64,000 bases of DNA. It comes from Dyadobacter sp. CY312 (lineage in GTDB: Bacteria > Bacteroidota > Bacteroidia > Cytophagales > Spirosomataceae). The translations under genes and the position numbers were made by a program. Location of the stretch: positions 124,001-188,000 of the forward strand of contig NZ_JAJUXG010000007.1 of the NCBI RefSeq assembly GCF_021390535.1. The letters run 5' to 3'. Below, piece by piece: positions 1-8,567 of the stretch. The notes below the pieces were generated by a model. The model was given only the letters and a program-made list of their open reading frames with translations. It did no database searches and was not told the origin of the DNA. Within the stretch, counting starts at the first letter, position 1. Each line of letters opens with the position of its first letter.

Positions 1-1113
1 TGAATCAACCGGCAATGAAGCCCACAAATTGGAGGTCCCCAGTGTAAAATCATCGGATTTTTCAGCCGCCAGCGATTCGCCTGTTTCTGCTTTGCTTTCT
101 CTACCCATGCGGAAGTCGGCACCAGCCAAAAATCCTAACGTTCCGTCACCGGTACAGTCAGAGAAAAATGAACCTTCAAACCTTGTTTCCTGATTGGTAG
201 CAATGTTTCGGCCTACCACAGCAGTAATAATATCGTTTTGTTTTTCTGCCTTAAAAACGAATGTGTTGAGAAAGAGAGTGATGTTGGGCTCCGCTTTGAT
301 GATGTCAATTTTACGTTTGTCACCATATTCCTTCGCATCAGGATTTCCGTTACCGGGATCGCCATTGTCCATTTCACGTACAATGCGGCCTAGTTTTGGA
401 TAATGGTTTTTGTCTACATCGCCCATTAGATGCACACGTATTTCGGAGCTGTTGTTTCCACCCAAAACAGGTCTGTCTTGGATTAATGCCACTTTCATAC
501 CCATACGTGCTGCGGAAATGGCTGCGCAAGTCCCGGCAATACCACCTCCCACTACCACCATATCAAACCTTCCGGCGGTAGAAGGCGTTTCAGTCAGATT
601 TAGCTGTTTTCTGCGAAATGCGGTCAGTTCGTCCAGTTTGTTTGGAGGTGTAAATTTTGGAGCATCGGTAAACAGGATTGCATCGCAACGTCCGTTAAAG
701 CCGGTAAGGTCTTTTAATGATAGTTTGGTCTGCACATTTTTGATATCCACTTCGCCGCCATCGTACCATTTCCACTCGTCCGACCCGCTTTCTCCGAAAA
801 TTTGTTTGATCGCATTACCATCAACCGAAACCTGGAATTTGCCCGGACCTTTTGGAAAAGGAGCCCAGTCTTTCGTGCGAACCCACATGCGATATTTCCC
901 TGTTTTGGGAAATTTAACTGTTGTAGACGCATCTTTAACCGGTCGTCCCATTCCGTGCGCCATAATGTATGATGAATTCATCACCACAAACGACTGCTGA
1001 TCGATCACCCACCCTCCTTTGTTTTCGAAAGATTCCGTTTCCACGAAGACATGGTTCTGGGCAAAAAGTTGGACCGTAAGGAATAATAAGAGTATTGTTA
1101 TGTTGATTTTCAT
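1..1113 (-). CDS. Secreted FAD-dependent oxidoreductase with N-terminal accessory domain (3' end beyond window)
   Basis: The open frame starts at an ATG at 1113 and runs off the left edge, giving about 371 visible residues. Residues 1-19 form a Sec signal peptide ending in LFAQ. Residues 20 to about 170 look like a beta-sandwich, golvesin/carbohydrate-binding-like accessory domain (ETESFENKGGW, later GKYRMWVRTKDW). From about residue 183 a Rossmann FAD-binding motif, VVVGGGIAGTCAAISAARMG, opens an FAD_oxidored-type domain. A conserved GGNNSSEIRVH stretch and CTGDGTLGFLAGADFRMGRES follow, both typical of this family. Such enzymes are common in Bacteroidota polysaccharide utilisation loci, but their substrates are mostly unknown. 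It is the last visible gene of the minus-strand unit that starts with SusC, and probably acts in the periplasm on an imported sugar or glycoside. The family call is firm; the substrate is not known. Confidence 0.85.
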   Translation of the reverse strand, partial: MKINITILLLFLTVQLFAQNHVFVETESFENKGGWVIDQQSFVVMNSSYIMAHGMGRPVKDASTTVKFPKTGKYRMWVRTKDWAPFPKGPGKFQVSVDGNAIKQIFGESGSDEWKWYDGGEVDIKNVQTKLSLKDLTGFNGRCDAILFTDAPKFTPPNKLDELTAFRRKQLNLTETPSTAGRFDMVVVGGGIAGTCAAISAARMGMKVALIQDRPVLGGNNSSEIRVHLMGDVDKNHYPKLGRIVREMDNGDPGNGNPDAKEYGDKRKIDIIKAEPNITLFLNTFVFKAEKQNDIITAVVGRNIATNQETRFEGSFFSDCTGDGTLGFLAGADFRMGRESKAETGESLAAEKSDDFTLGTSNLWASLPVDS

Positions 1114-1192
1114 AGGGGTATTAGGTTTAGTTATTGTAATTCCCAGGGCTTCTTCCGGTTCTCATAGCTATATCTGGTTCCGCGCACTTCCT

Positions 1193-1236
1193 CCCCGGAT
1201 TTCTTCCGGGGTTGAGAGAGTAAGCCTTTCGGGCTA
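1193..1236. other. Two small GC-rich hairpins between genes
   Basis: CCCCGG at 1193-1198 pairs with CCGGGG at 1206-1211, and AAGCC/GGCT around a TTTC loop lies at about 1222-1235. The stretch is more GC-rich than its surroundings and separates the oxidoreductase from the upstream secreted-protein gene. No clear T-run follows on the minus strand, so termination is not certain. It may be an RNA-stability structure inside the operon. Confidence 0.3.
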
Positions 1237-1294
1237 TTTTGATCCGGGTTGTGAAAGATTTGAGTTATTTCTGCTTATCATTTTTTCTAGATTA

Positions 1295-2434
1295 TTACCT
1301 GCTTTTATACTGGTTCATCTTATTTCTTACCTCCTTATTTTTAGGTTGGAAATGTTCCAGGGTTTCGAAAATTTTGGAGGCTAATTCCTCATTGTCCATT
1401 TCCAGGTTCTTTGCAAGCATGAGCATTGTTGGTTCAGACAATTGTTTCTGTTTTGTCAAAATCCCCAGCTTTAATCTGATTTGTTCCTGATTGGATTCCT
1501 GAATACTTGCCGCCAGTTTCTGTTCCAGACTTGCAATGATGGGAACATCTGTCAACCGTTTCAAAATGGCAACCTGCATCGGATAGGAAGTTGCGTTGTA
1601 AGTATTCCAAAGCCAGTTTTGTCTGGTAGCATTAGCGAAGAAACGGTTTCCAGCCTTTTGTAATGCCGTTCGGGCAGTGAATAGATTTTTGCCCGCAATG
1701 ACCTGTTCGATATCATTTTCAAAAGCTTTTTTAACCGAACCGTTTTTGTCAATTACCTTTTCCATAGCCCAATACCGGTAGTGATAATTATCGCTGGAAA
1801 TGAATTTGTGAAGCATTTCATCGGTAAGGTAAGTGTCTGTAATCCGCTTCATTTCACTCACCACCTGCTTGCCGTAAGCAATGTGCCATAAGGTAAAACA
1901 GGTATAAACAGCTCCGTCGATCACATCATTTTTAATGGTTTTAAGCGTTGCCCCGGTTTTGGCATCCACATCGTCGGTCAGGCTGTCGGTTCCCGATGTG
2001 AGCAAATCTTCCATTTTAAGATCAGCGAAGATCGAATTGGACCGGGATAGAATATCGGCCAGTTTCTGATAGTCCTTTTCTTCAAATTCGTCATGATCTA
2101 CCTTGGTCAGGATTTTACCTTTTGGCATTTCATAACGTATGTAGTTACCAAGCAAGTCCCAGTAAAAATCGATGTGAACCGGCTTGCATTCATTGGTATA
2201 ACACACAGGCGTAAAGATGTTCCGGAAGAAATATTGAGGCCTCCCGGAATCATCCAACGCCAGTTTCAGGGTATAGGAATTAGTATCGTTTTCAGTAATT
2301 GTGAATTCTCGGATGGTTCCAATTTTCGTTACAGCTTTATGGCCATTCTTTATACCAATATCAACACCCTTACCTTCTGCTAATGAAAGCAGAGGCAAGA
2401 GAGACAGCAGCGAAAAGATGATGGATTTCAACAT
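1295..2434 (-). CDS. Secreted protein of unknown function with an FMN_bind-like TGAT motif and helical repeats
   Basis: The ATG at 2434 is preferred over an in-frame ATG eight codons upstream because MLKSIIFSLLSLLPLLSLAEG is then a clean signal peptide. The product is 379 residues. At about residues 155-180 it carries DVDAKTGATLKT followed by DGAVYTCFTLWHIAYG. This resembles the flavinylation motif of FMN_bind (RnfG/NqrC) domains, where the Thr after GA takes a covalent FMN. The C-terminal 170 residues are helical and HEAT-like (for example ILTKQKQLSEPTMLMLAKNL). The gene follows SusC-SusD and precedes an FAD oxidoreductase in the same operon, so a redox role is possible. That is inference; I do not recognise a named family. 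Confidence 0.75.
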   Translation of the reverse strand: MLKSIIFSLLSLLPLLSLAEGKGVDIGIKNGHKAVTKIGTIREFTITENDTNSYTLKLALDDSGRPQYFFRNIFTPVCYTNECKPVHIDFYWDLLGNYIRYEMPKGKILTKVDHDEFEEKDYQKLADILSRSNSIFADLKMEDLLTSGTDSLTDDVDAKTGATLKTIKNDVIDGAVYTCFTLWHIAYGKQVVSEMKRITDTYLTDEMLHKFISSDNYHYRYWAMEKVIDKNGSVKKAFENDIEQVIAGKNLFTARTALQKAGNRFFANATRQNWLWNTYNATSYPMQVAILKRLTDVPIIASLEQKLAASIQESNQEQIRLKLGILTKQKQLSEPTMLMLAKNLEMDNEELASKIFETLEHFQPKNKEVRNKMNQYKSR

Positions 2435-2464
2435 AAACTTCAATTTTAAAACACACACATTGAT

Positions 2465-3961
2465 CTATCTCCAGTCAGGATTTTGTTCCAACTTTGGATT
2501 GGCATTGATCTCATCCTGTGGTATCGGGAAATACTTGTGTTTCGCCTGTACCGGACGATTTGGATAGACACTGTTTACTGCCTTTGGTATTACAGTCAGG
2601 AATTTATTGGTGCGAGTCAAATCATACCAGCGGTCACCTTCCGCAAAGAATTCCCAGGCTCTTTCTTGTAAAACTGCTTCGATAAACGCATCCTTTGTAA
2701 GGCCAACTGATAAATCTGGAAGCCCTGCTCGTTTTCTTACAGGATTTATAAAGCCATAAGCAACCGTCGTAGCGCCATTCAGACGAGCCTCAGCTTCGGC
2801 CGCAATGAGGTACATGTCGGGTAACCGGAGTATGGGGATGTTCGGTACAAAACCAATAGTTGAAACCGGATCCTGGTATTTTTTGATTAAAACACCCTGT
2901 GTCGTGATGGGAGTAATACTTTTCTGCGGGACCACTTTACCGGTTTTGTCGATATAATTGGTATCCAACAAAGCTCTTCGTTTGTCTTTGGGATCAAAGG
3001 AATCGAAAAAGGCCTGATAAGCAAACATAGAGCCAAAGGAGCTTTTGGCATAAGCAGGAGCGGCGCTTCCGGGAGGGCCGCACAAACCTACCAACTGGTG
3101 ACTATTTCCCGGCGAAATCGGGTCGACCTCATAGGCCCACATGTTTTCGATCCTCGCAGCGTCCTCCATGTTATATCGATAAACGTCTTGTACGTCGGCG
3201 ACTAAAGCATATTTGTTAGAACTGATGACCTCTTTGGCTTTTTCTAATGCCTTGGTATAATCTTCGTTGTACAGTGCCGCTTTTGCATACAATGCATTTA
3301 CTACTTCTTTCGATGGGCGGCCTTTGTCAACTGCAGGGTAAGATGGCAAACCCGAAGCAAGTGCCTGGTCCAGGTCACTGTAAATTTGTTTGTAAACATC
3401 TGATTTTGGGCTTTTATTGGTAAATGCTTCGGCCTGCGTATAGCTGGGAGTCGTTTTGATTACAACGTCTCCAAAGTTTTTTGTTAGAAACCAATGATAA
3501 AAAGCTCGTAGAAAATAGGCTTCGCCAATGATCTGTTTTTTTCTGGTTTCGTCCATTGAAGCTGCTGGAACTTTGGCAATTACCCAGTTAGCATTTTCTA
3601 TACCACTATACGATGCAGACCAGATATGCTGTGGTGACTCATTGACCCGTGCATTACTTTTCTGAGTGGTATAATTAACATCATATGTAAACAAAGTGAG
3701 CGTGTTACGTCCTACTACTCCCCGTGGATAAGTAAGGTCGTCACTAAAATCTGCAACAAGGGTGAGCGCAGGTGCAGCACCAAGACTTTTGAGGGCACCG
3801 TACGCACTAATGAGGCCTTTTTCAGCATCCGCCGCTGTTTTGTAAAAGTCTTCTGTGTAAATAGAAGAGTATATGGTTTCGTTAAGTTCGCAAGAACCAA
3901 GCAACACAGAAGCTGCAAAGATTCCGGAAAAACTAGTTACTTTTTTTAATATGGTTTTCAT
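2465..3961 (-). CDS. SusD/RagB-family glycan-binding lipoprotein
   Basis: This is the surface glycan-binding partner of the SusC porin encoded just upstream, with 62 bp between the genes. The ATG at 3961 (MKTILKKVTSF) is chosen over an ATG 17 codons upstream. It gives a type II signal peptide with lipobox LLGSC, so Cys20 or close to it is lipidated. The 498-residue length and the ending PIPQDEINANPKLEQNPDW are typical of SusD proteins. So are the TPR-like helices (GEAYFLRAFYHWFLTKNFGDVV) and LRLPDMYLIAAEAEARL. The bound glycan cannot be read from the sequence. Companion genes are the secreted protein and FAD oxidoreductase downstream; no glycoside hydrolase is visible in the operon. Confidence 0.95.
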   Translation of the reverse strand: MKTILKKVTSFSGIFAASVLLGSCELNETIYSSIYTEDFYKTAADAEKGLISAYGALKSLGAAPALTLVADFSDDLTYPRGVVGRNTLTLFTYDVNYTTQKSNARVNESPQHIWSASYSGIENANWVIAKVPAASMDETRKKQIIGEAYFLRAFYHWFLTKNFGDVVIKTTPSYTQAEAFTNKSPKSDVYKQIYSDLDQALASGLPSYPAVDKGRPSKEVVNALYAKAALYNEDYTKALEKAKEVISSNKYALVADVQDVYRYNMEDAARIENMWAYEVDPISPGNSHQLVGLCGPPGSAAPAYAKSSFGSMFAYQAFFDSFDPKDKRRALLDTNYIDKTGKVVPQKSITPITTQGVLIKKYQDPVSTIGFVPNIPILRLPDMYLIAAEAEARLNGATTVAYGFINPVRKRAGLPDLSVGLTKDAFIEAVLQERAWEFFAEGDRWYDLTRTNKFLTVIPKAVNSVYPNRPVQAKHKYFPIPQDEINANPKLEQNPDWR

Positions 3962-4022
3962 TATAAAAATGGATTTCGATTTGATTAACAGCACTATCGT
4001 ACATTTCCACATGGATGGCGTA

Positions 4023-7000
4023 TCAGAAAGTAACCTGGATACCTCCCAAAAATGATTTGGCTTGCGGGTACACGAGGTTATCTACACCGATCACCGTGTT
4101 AGAACCAGCGAAAGTGTTTACTTCCGGATCAAAGCCGCTGTAATTGGTAATGGTGAATAGGTTGTTGGTACTCACATATAGACGTATTCCCTGGATTGGA
4201 CCAAAACTTTTGATGGTATACCCCAGTGTCATATTTTTACAGCGCAGGTAGGAGCCATCTTCAACCACATAGTTGGAGATAGGTAGTCGCCCTCCCTGAA
4301 ATCCGCTTACATATTGCTCGCTTGGGTTGGTGGCTGACCAGCGGTTAGCTACACCCTGCAGTAGGTTACGCTGACCTAGTGGGTTCTCGAAAGACAACCG
4401 ACTGGCGTTGTAGATATCATTACCCTGTGATCCTGAGAAAAATACTCCGAAGTCAAATCCTTTGAAGGAGAGATTAGTTGAAAAACCATAAATCAATTTG
4501 GGGTTGGGGTTTCCTACGATCATCTGATCAGCAGCAGATATTTGCTTATCGCCATTGATGTCCTTCAACTTATGGCCGCCGATGCGTCCGTCGTAGCCAG
4601 GCAGGATGGCTTCCCCAGTTTGGTTAATGCCGTCAAAAACATAAGTTTTGAATAAACCCAAGGGAGCCCCTACTTTGAGAACAGTATAAGTGGTGATGAA
4701 TTTTTCGTTTGTCACGTCTTCGTCAAGGCTCAATACCTTATTTCGGTTGATAGTTGCATTAGCCGAAACATCCCACTTAAAAGAACCGTTGAGGATTCTT
4801 GCATTGGCTGCTAGTTCAATTCCTTTGTTGAGGAGAGAAGCATAGTTCCCGGTCATATCGGCATATCCGGAGCTGAGCGGAAGCGTTTTGACAAAAAGGA
4901 GGTCAAGGGTCTTTTTGTGGTAAACGTCGGCAATAAGGCTAAGTCTGTTATTGAGCAAACTAATATCTAACCCTAAGTTGCTCTGGATGGACTTTTCCCA
5001 GCGTAAATCGGGATTTGCAATACCGGTAGGGCTGATTCCCGTGAGATAGGCATGGTTGAAGATATAATCCTTACCTGACGCAGACACTGTGGAAAGTGAC
5101 TGATATGGAGAAATTCCTGCTGCGTTTCCTGTCAAACCATAGCTTCCCCGGATTTTGAGGTCGGAAAGCCAAGAGATATTTTTTGCGAAATCCTCTTCAA
5201 TGATACGGTACGCAGCTGATACGGCCGGGAAAATCCCGTATTTGTTATTGGCTCCGAAACTGCTGAAACCATCTGCTCGGGCGGTTAGGTCGAGGAAGAA
5301 CTTGTCTTTGAATCCGTAGTTGATACGGCCCATATACGAGTCGAGGCGTTGACTGGTACGATCACTTCTAACGGTTCTGGTAAGCGCAAGCTGGAGTGCC
5401 TCGTTTTGAGTAGCATCGTTAGGGAAACCAGTAGCATTTATCGTATTGGAGTTTGATAAATCTATCTGTGTCCCAAATACACCCGTGGCTTTGAGCGTGT
5501 GGTTCTTACCAATGTTGGTGCTGTAAGTCAGGATACTTTCATGTAACAATACTAACCCGTTTCCATTTATTTTGCTTGCACTTCCCGAGTTATCGTTGAG
5601 GTCACTTTTATTAATTATGGAACGGGGAGAATACGAATTGTAAAGCTCTCCTTTCTGGTCCATGTTAAAGGAAGCACGGTAGTTGAGACCTTTAAGGATG
5701 TTTGCTTCTCCATACAGATTAATTAGTGAGCGCTTAATGCTTCTTTCTTGCTTAAGTGCGGCAAATTCGAGTGGATTTTTAATTTCCCTGTATTGCCCGG
5801 CACCTTGCTCACCAAATGGAAAAAGTGAACCATCGGGGCGATAAGGCTGCAAGAGAGGAGGAGCGCCTAAGGCGGCTCCTAAGACAGAGTTAATGGCACT
5901 GTCGGTATTTTCAATGCCTGCGGTGACACCGTCGTTGATCGAATAACTACCTAGTATACTTGTTCCAACTTTAAATATTTTGCTGATCCGGTGGTCGAGG
6001 TTGAGGCGGTAAGAAAAGCGTTTGAATCCTGAGCTCATAATGATTCCTTTCTGATCGAAGTAGTTAAGTGAAAGTGCTACCTGCGTTTTGTCGTTTCCGC
6101 CGTTGATTGAGAGCTGATGATTTTGAATTGGGGCATCTCGGAAGATCATTTTTTGCCAGTTGGTACCTTCGCCTAGTGAAGCCGGATCGGGATAATTATT
6201 GTTTTTAAAAACCTCATTCTCCAATTGTGCAAAGTCAGAAGCATTTAGAACGTCCAGCATTTTATTGACTTTTTGAGTTCCGTAGTAACTGTCGAAAGTA
6301 ACCCTTGTAGCGCCGCTTTTACCTCTTTTTGTGGTAATGAGCACTACACCGTTTGCTGCACGGGCACCATAGATAGCTGAGGCGGAAGCATCTTTGAGTA
6401 CTTCGACCGATTCAATATCATTTGGATTGATAGTCGATAAGGGGCTAACATCGGTGATACCACCGCCGTTTGAGATCTGAATTCCATCTACTACATAGAG
6501 AGGCTCAGATGAGCCGTTGATGGAGTTGGTCCCCCTGATTCTGACACTGATGTTACCACCAGGGGAGCCAGAATTTTGGTTGATTTGCACTCCGGCAACT
6601 CTTGCTTGTAAACCCTGAGCGATATTGGCCACAGGGGTTTGCACAAGGTCAGCAGCTTTCACCGAGGCAATTGAACCTGTCGTTTCTATTTTTCGCTGGG
6701 TTCCATAACCAACCACCACCACCTCTTCCAGTGCTTTTGTATCAGTTTTTAATGTTACATTAATTTTGGACTGGCTGCCTACTGCAACTTCTTCTTTAAG
6801 GTATCCAACAAAGGAAAAAACAAGTGTAGCATTGGGTGCAGCATCAAGGTAGTACGTTCCGTCAATGGAGGTCAATGTTCCGGTTTGTGTTCCTTTTACA
6901 GTAACGCTTGCGCCGGGTATACCTTCACCACTGTCGTCCACAACCTTTCCTGAAACGGACTTGTTCTGGGCGTAAATGTTGTTTGCGGTCAGCACATTCA

Positions 7001-7040
7001 GTGTTAAGAGCAAACATAAACTGAGTATTGTTTTCAGCAT
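4023..7040 (-). CDS. SusC/RagA-type TonB-dependent outer membrane transporter
   Basis: The product has 1005 residues. It has a signal peptide to about residue 25 (ANNIYAQ) and a CarboxypepD_reg-like domain at about 27-105 (SGKVVDDSGEGIPGASVTVKG). VVVVGYGTQRK, at about 108-118, is the usual link into the plug. The plug runs to about residue 235 and contains VLKDASASAIYGARAANGV, the SusC signature. A 22-strand barrel fills the rest and ends in GGIQVTF. It forms the energised import channel for an oligosaccharide captured by the adjacent SusD. It is the first gene of the minus-strand operon, with a TACGTTTG -7 element at 7098-7105. It faces the LacI-type regulator across a gap holding a perfect inverted repeat. 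Confidence 0.96.
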   Translation of the reverse strand: MLKTILSLCLLLTLNVLTANNIYAQNKSVSGKVVDDSGEGIPGASVTVKGTQTGTLTSIDGTYYLDAAPNATLVFSFVGYLKEEVAVGSQSKINVTLKTDTKALEEVVVVGYGTQRKIETTGSIASVKAADLVQTPVANIAQGLQARVAGVQINQNSGSPGGNISVRIRGTNSINGSSEPLYVVDGIQISNGGGITDVSPLSTINPNDIESVEVLKDASASAIYGARAANGVVLITTKRGKSGATRVTFDSYYGTQKVNKMLDVLNASDFAQLENEVFKNNNYPDPASLGEGTNWQKMIFRDAPIQNHQLSINGGNDKTQVALSLNYFDQKGIIMSSGFKRFSYRLNLDHRISKIFKVGTSILGSYSINDGVTAGIENTDSAINSVLGAALGAPPLLQPYRPDGSLFPFGEQGAGQYREIKNPLEFAALKQERSIKRSLINLYGEANILKGLNYRASFNMDQKGELYNSYSPRSIINKSDLNDNSGSASKINGNGLVLLHESILTYSTNIGKNHTLKATGVFGTQIDLSNSNTINATGFPNDATQNEALQLALTRTVRSDRTSQRLDSYMGRINYGFKDKFFLDLTARADGFSSFGANNKYGIFPAVSAAYRIIEEDFAKNISWLSDLKIRGSYGLTGNAAGISPYQSLSTVSASGKDYIFNHAYLTGISPTGIANPDLRWEKSIQSNLGLDISLLNNRLSLIADVYHKKTLDLLFVKTLPLSSGYADMTGNYASLLNKGIELAANARILNGSFKWDVSANATINRNKVLSLDEDVTNEKFITTYTVLKVGAPLGLFKTYVFDGINQTGEAILPGYDGRIGGHKLKDINGDKQISAADQMIVGNPNPKLIYGFSTNLSFKGFDFGVFFSGSQGNDIYNASRLSFENPLGQRNLLQGVANRWSATNPSEQYVSGFQGGRLPISNYVVEDGSYLRCKNMTLGYTIKSFGPIQGIRLYVSTNNLFTITNYSGFDPEVNTFAGSNTVIGVDNLVYPQAKSFLGGIQVTF

Positions 7041-7097
7041 ACGGTTTGGTTGTTAAATAGGGTATTTATAAGAATAGTACTAAAATTGAGAATTGAA

Positions 7098-7105
7098 CAA
7101 ACGTA
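7098..7105 (-). promoter_or_regulatory. Probable -7 promoter element (TACGTTTG) for the first SusC operon
   Basis: The minus strand reads TACGTTTG, an exact match to the Bacteroidota -7 consensus TAnnTTTG, 58 bp before the SusC start codon. I see no convincing TTG at -33, as often happens in promoters that need an activator. Confidence 0.5.
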
Positions 7106-7238
7106 AAGTGCGATTTCTGATGAGTTTGAAAAAGCGTATCAGGAGGCGTTTGTGTCGAATTCCTATTGAAGATACATGTAGATAGTGCCCCGGTCAAGTC
7201 AAAACTAACACAATTAACTCTGGGATTAGCACAAAAAG

Positions 7239-7270
7239 TATCGGTAACGTTTGCGGATACGTTACCGATA
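7239..7270. promoter_or_regulatory. Perfect 12-bp inverted repeat, candidate operator for the LacI-type regulator
   Basis: TATCGGTAACGT at 7239-7250 is matched exactly by its reverse complement ACGTTACCGATA at 7259-7270, around the 8-bp spacer TTGCGGAT. It lies between the divergent SusC (start 7040) and regulator (start 7374) genes. Its centre is about 160 bp upstream of the predicted SusC start site and about 80 bp upstream of the predicted regulator start site. The arm contains AACGTT, in keeping with the CG-centred half sites of LacI-family operators. Autoregulation or activation of SusC is inferred from position alone. Confidence 0.7.
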
Positions 7271-7320
7271 TATGGTTATGATTATTTTTAATATAATATT
7301 TTTAGATTTATCACAATCCG

Positions 7321-7328
7321 TATATTTG
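7321..7328 (+). promoter_or_regulatory. Probable -7 promoter element (TATATTTG) for the LacI-type regulator
   Basis: TATATTTG matches TAnnTTTG exactly and would place transcription start near 7334, giving a leader of about 40 nt before the ATG at 7374. The -33 region is AT-rich without an exact TTG. Confidence 0.5.
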
Positions 7329-7373
7329 ATTTCAGTTTTACCGGTTGTGAATCAATTTTATTAAAATAATACA

Positions 7374-8543
7374 ATGGTTAGATGTCCAAAATGTGCACAG
7401 GTCGGGACGATCATGAAAGCAGGTTATGTCAGGAACAAGCAGCGTTATGTTTGTAAATCGTGTAATTACTTTTTTACCATTGCCAGTTCGGAACAGGTAC
7501 CAAGCCGGCAGAAGAACCACAGACATCAGACAACCATTATTGATATTGCCCGCTCTACAGGTGTTTCCAATTCAACAGTTTCCAGAGCGCTGCACGGACA
7601 TGCAGACATTAGTCCCGAAACGCGGCAGGCAGTTTTGGACATGGCAGCTCAGCTGGACTATCAGCCGAATCAGCTTGCATATAATCTTGTAAAGAGCAAG
7701 ACGAACACAATTGGGATGATCGTACCAGAATTTCACAATCGCTTTTTTCCCAATGTGATTATGGGGGCGCATCAGATACTTACCGCCGAAGGTTACAACC
7801 TCACCATCATGCAGTCGAATGAATCATTCGCGGTGGAGGTGTCCAATACCAAGGCCATGCTTGCCAACAGGATTGACGGTTTGCTGATTTCACTTACTCA
7901 GGAAACAAACAGCTTTGAACATTTACAGGTATTTGAGAAGAGAGGTATACCGCTGGTTTTGTTTAACCGGGTTTGTGATGATGTAAAAGCCCCGAAGGTT
8001 GTAGTCAATGATTTTGAGGCGGCGTTTATGGCAGTGGAGCATTTAATCCTGAACGGTTACGAACGTATTGCACATTTGGGCGGTCCGTTGAATCTGCTCG
8101 TGAGCCGCGAACGACTACGCGGGTATAGAGCCGCTCTCGAAAAACATGGCAAAAATATTGAGGAAGACATGATCATTCAGGGAATGTTGTCGCAGCAAAA
8201 GGCCAGGATATACGGGAAATATCTGCTCGAACTGGAAAACAGACCGGACGCCATTTTTGCTGTTAACGATTCGGCGGCGATTGAGATCATGCTCATGGCA
8301 AAAGAAAAAGGGATTTCTATTCCGGAAGAACTTGGTGTAGTAGGATTCAGCGATAACCCCGAGTCGGCTTACATAGGGCCAGGCTTGACAACGGTGCGAC
8401 AACCGACGATTGAAATTGGAAAGACGACCGCTCAATGGATTCTTCAGATGATTGATGCCGATGAAGAAATGGCTTTGCCTCAGGAACGTATTTTAAAAAC
8501 TGAACTCATTATCCGAGGTTCGTCACTACGTAGCGGTATTTGA
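7374..8543 (+). CDS. LacI-family transcriptional regulator with N-terminal IS1/InsA-like zinc ribbon
   Basis: The protein has 389 residues, about 45-50 more than a usual LacI regulator. Residues 4-34 form a CxxC...CxxC zinc ribbon: CPKCAQVGTIMKAGYV, then QRYVCKSCNYFFTI. This is the pattern of the InsA N-terminus of IS1-type transposases. A short basic linker follows (SRQKNHRHQ). The LacI helix-turn-helix lies at about 53-75 (TTIIDIARSTGVSNSTVSRAL) with its hinge after it. A periplasmic-binding-protein-like sensor domain runs from about 110 to 385 (KTNTIGMIVPEFHN ... VVGFSDNP ... TTVRQPTIEIGK). It probably senses a sugar and controls the facing SusCD unit. The two DNA-binding modules in one chain are unusual. 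Confidence is high for LacI and good for the ribbon. Confidence 0.93.
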   Translation: MVRCPKCAQVGTIMKAGYVRNKQRYVCKSCNYFFTIASSEQVPSRQKNHRHQTTIIDIARSTGVSNSTVSRALHGHADISPETRQAVLDMAAQLDYQPNQLAYNLVKSKTNTIGMIVPEFHNRFFPNVIMGAHQILTAEGYNLTIMQSNESFAVEVSNTKAMLANRIDGLLISLTQETNSFEHLQVFEKRGIPLVLFNRVCDDVKAPKVVVNDFEAAFMAVEHLILNGYERIAHLGGPLNLLVSRERLRGYRAALEKHGKNIEEDMIIQGMLSQQKARIYGKYLLELENRPDAIFAVNDSAAIEIMLMAKEKGISIPEELGVVGFSDNPESAYIGPGLTTVRQPTIEIGKTTAQWILQMIDADEEMALPQERILKTELIIRGSSLRSGI

Positions 8544-8567
8544 GAGTATGTCAACTCCTAAACCTTT

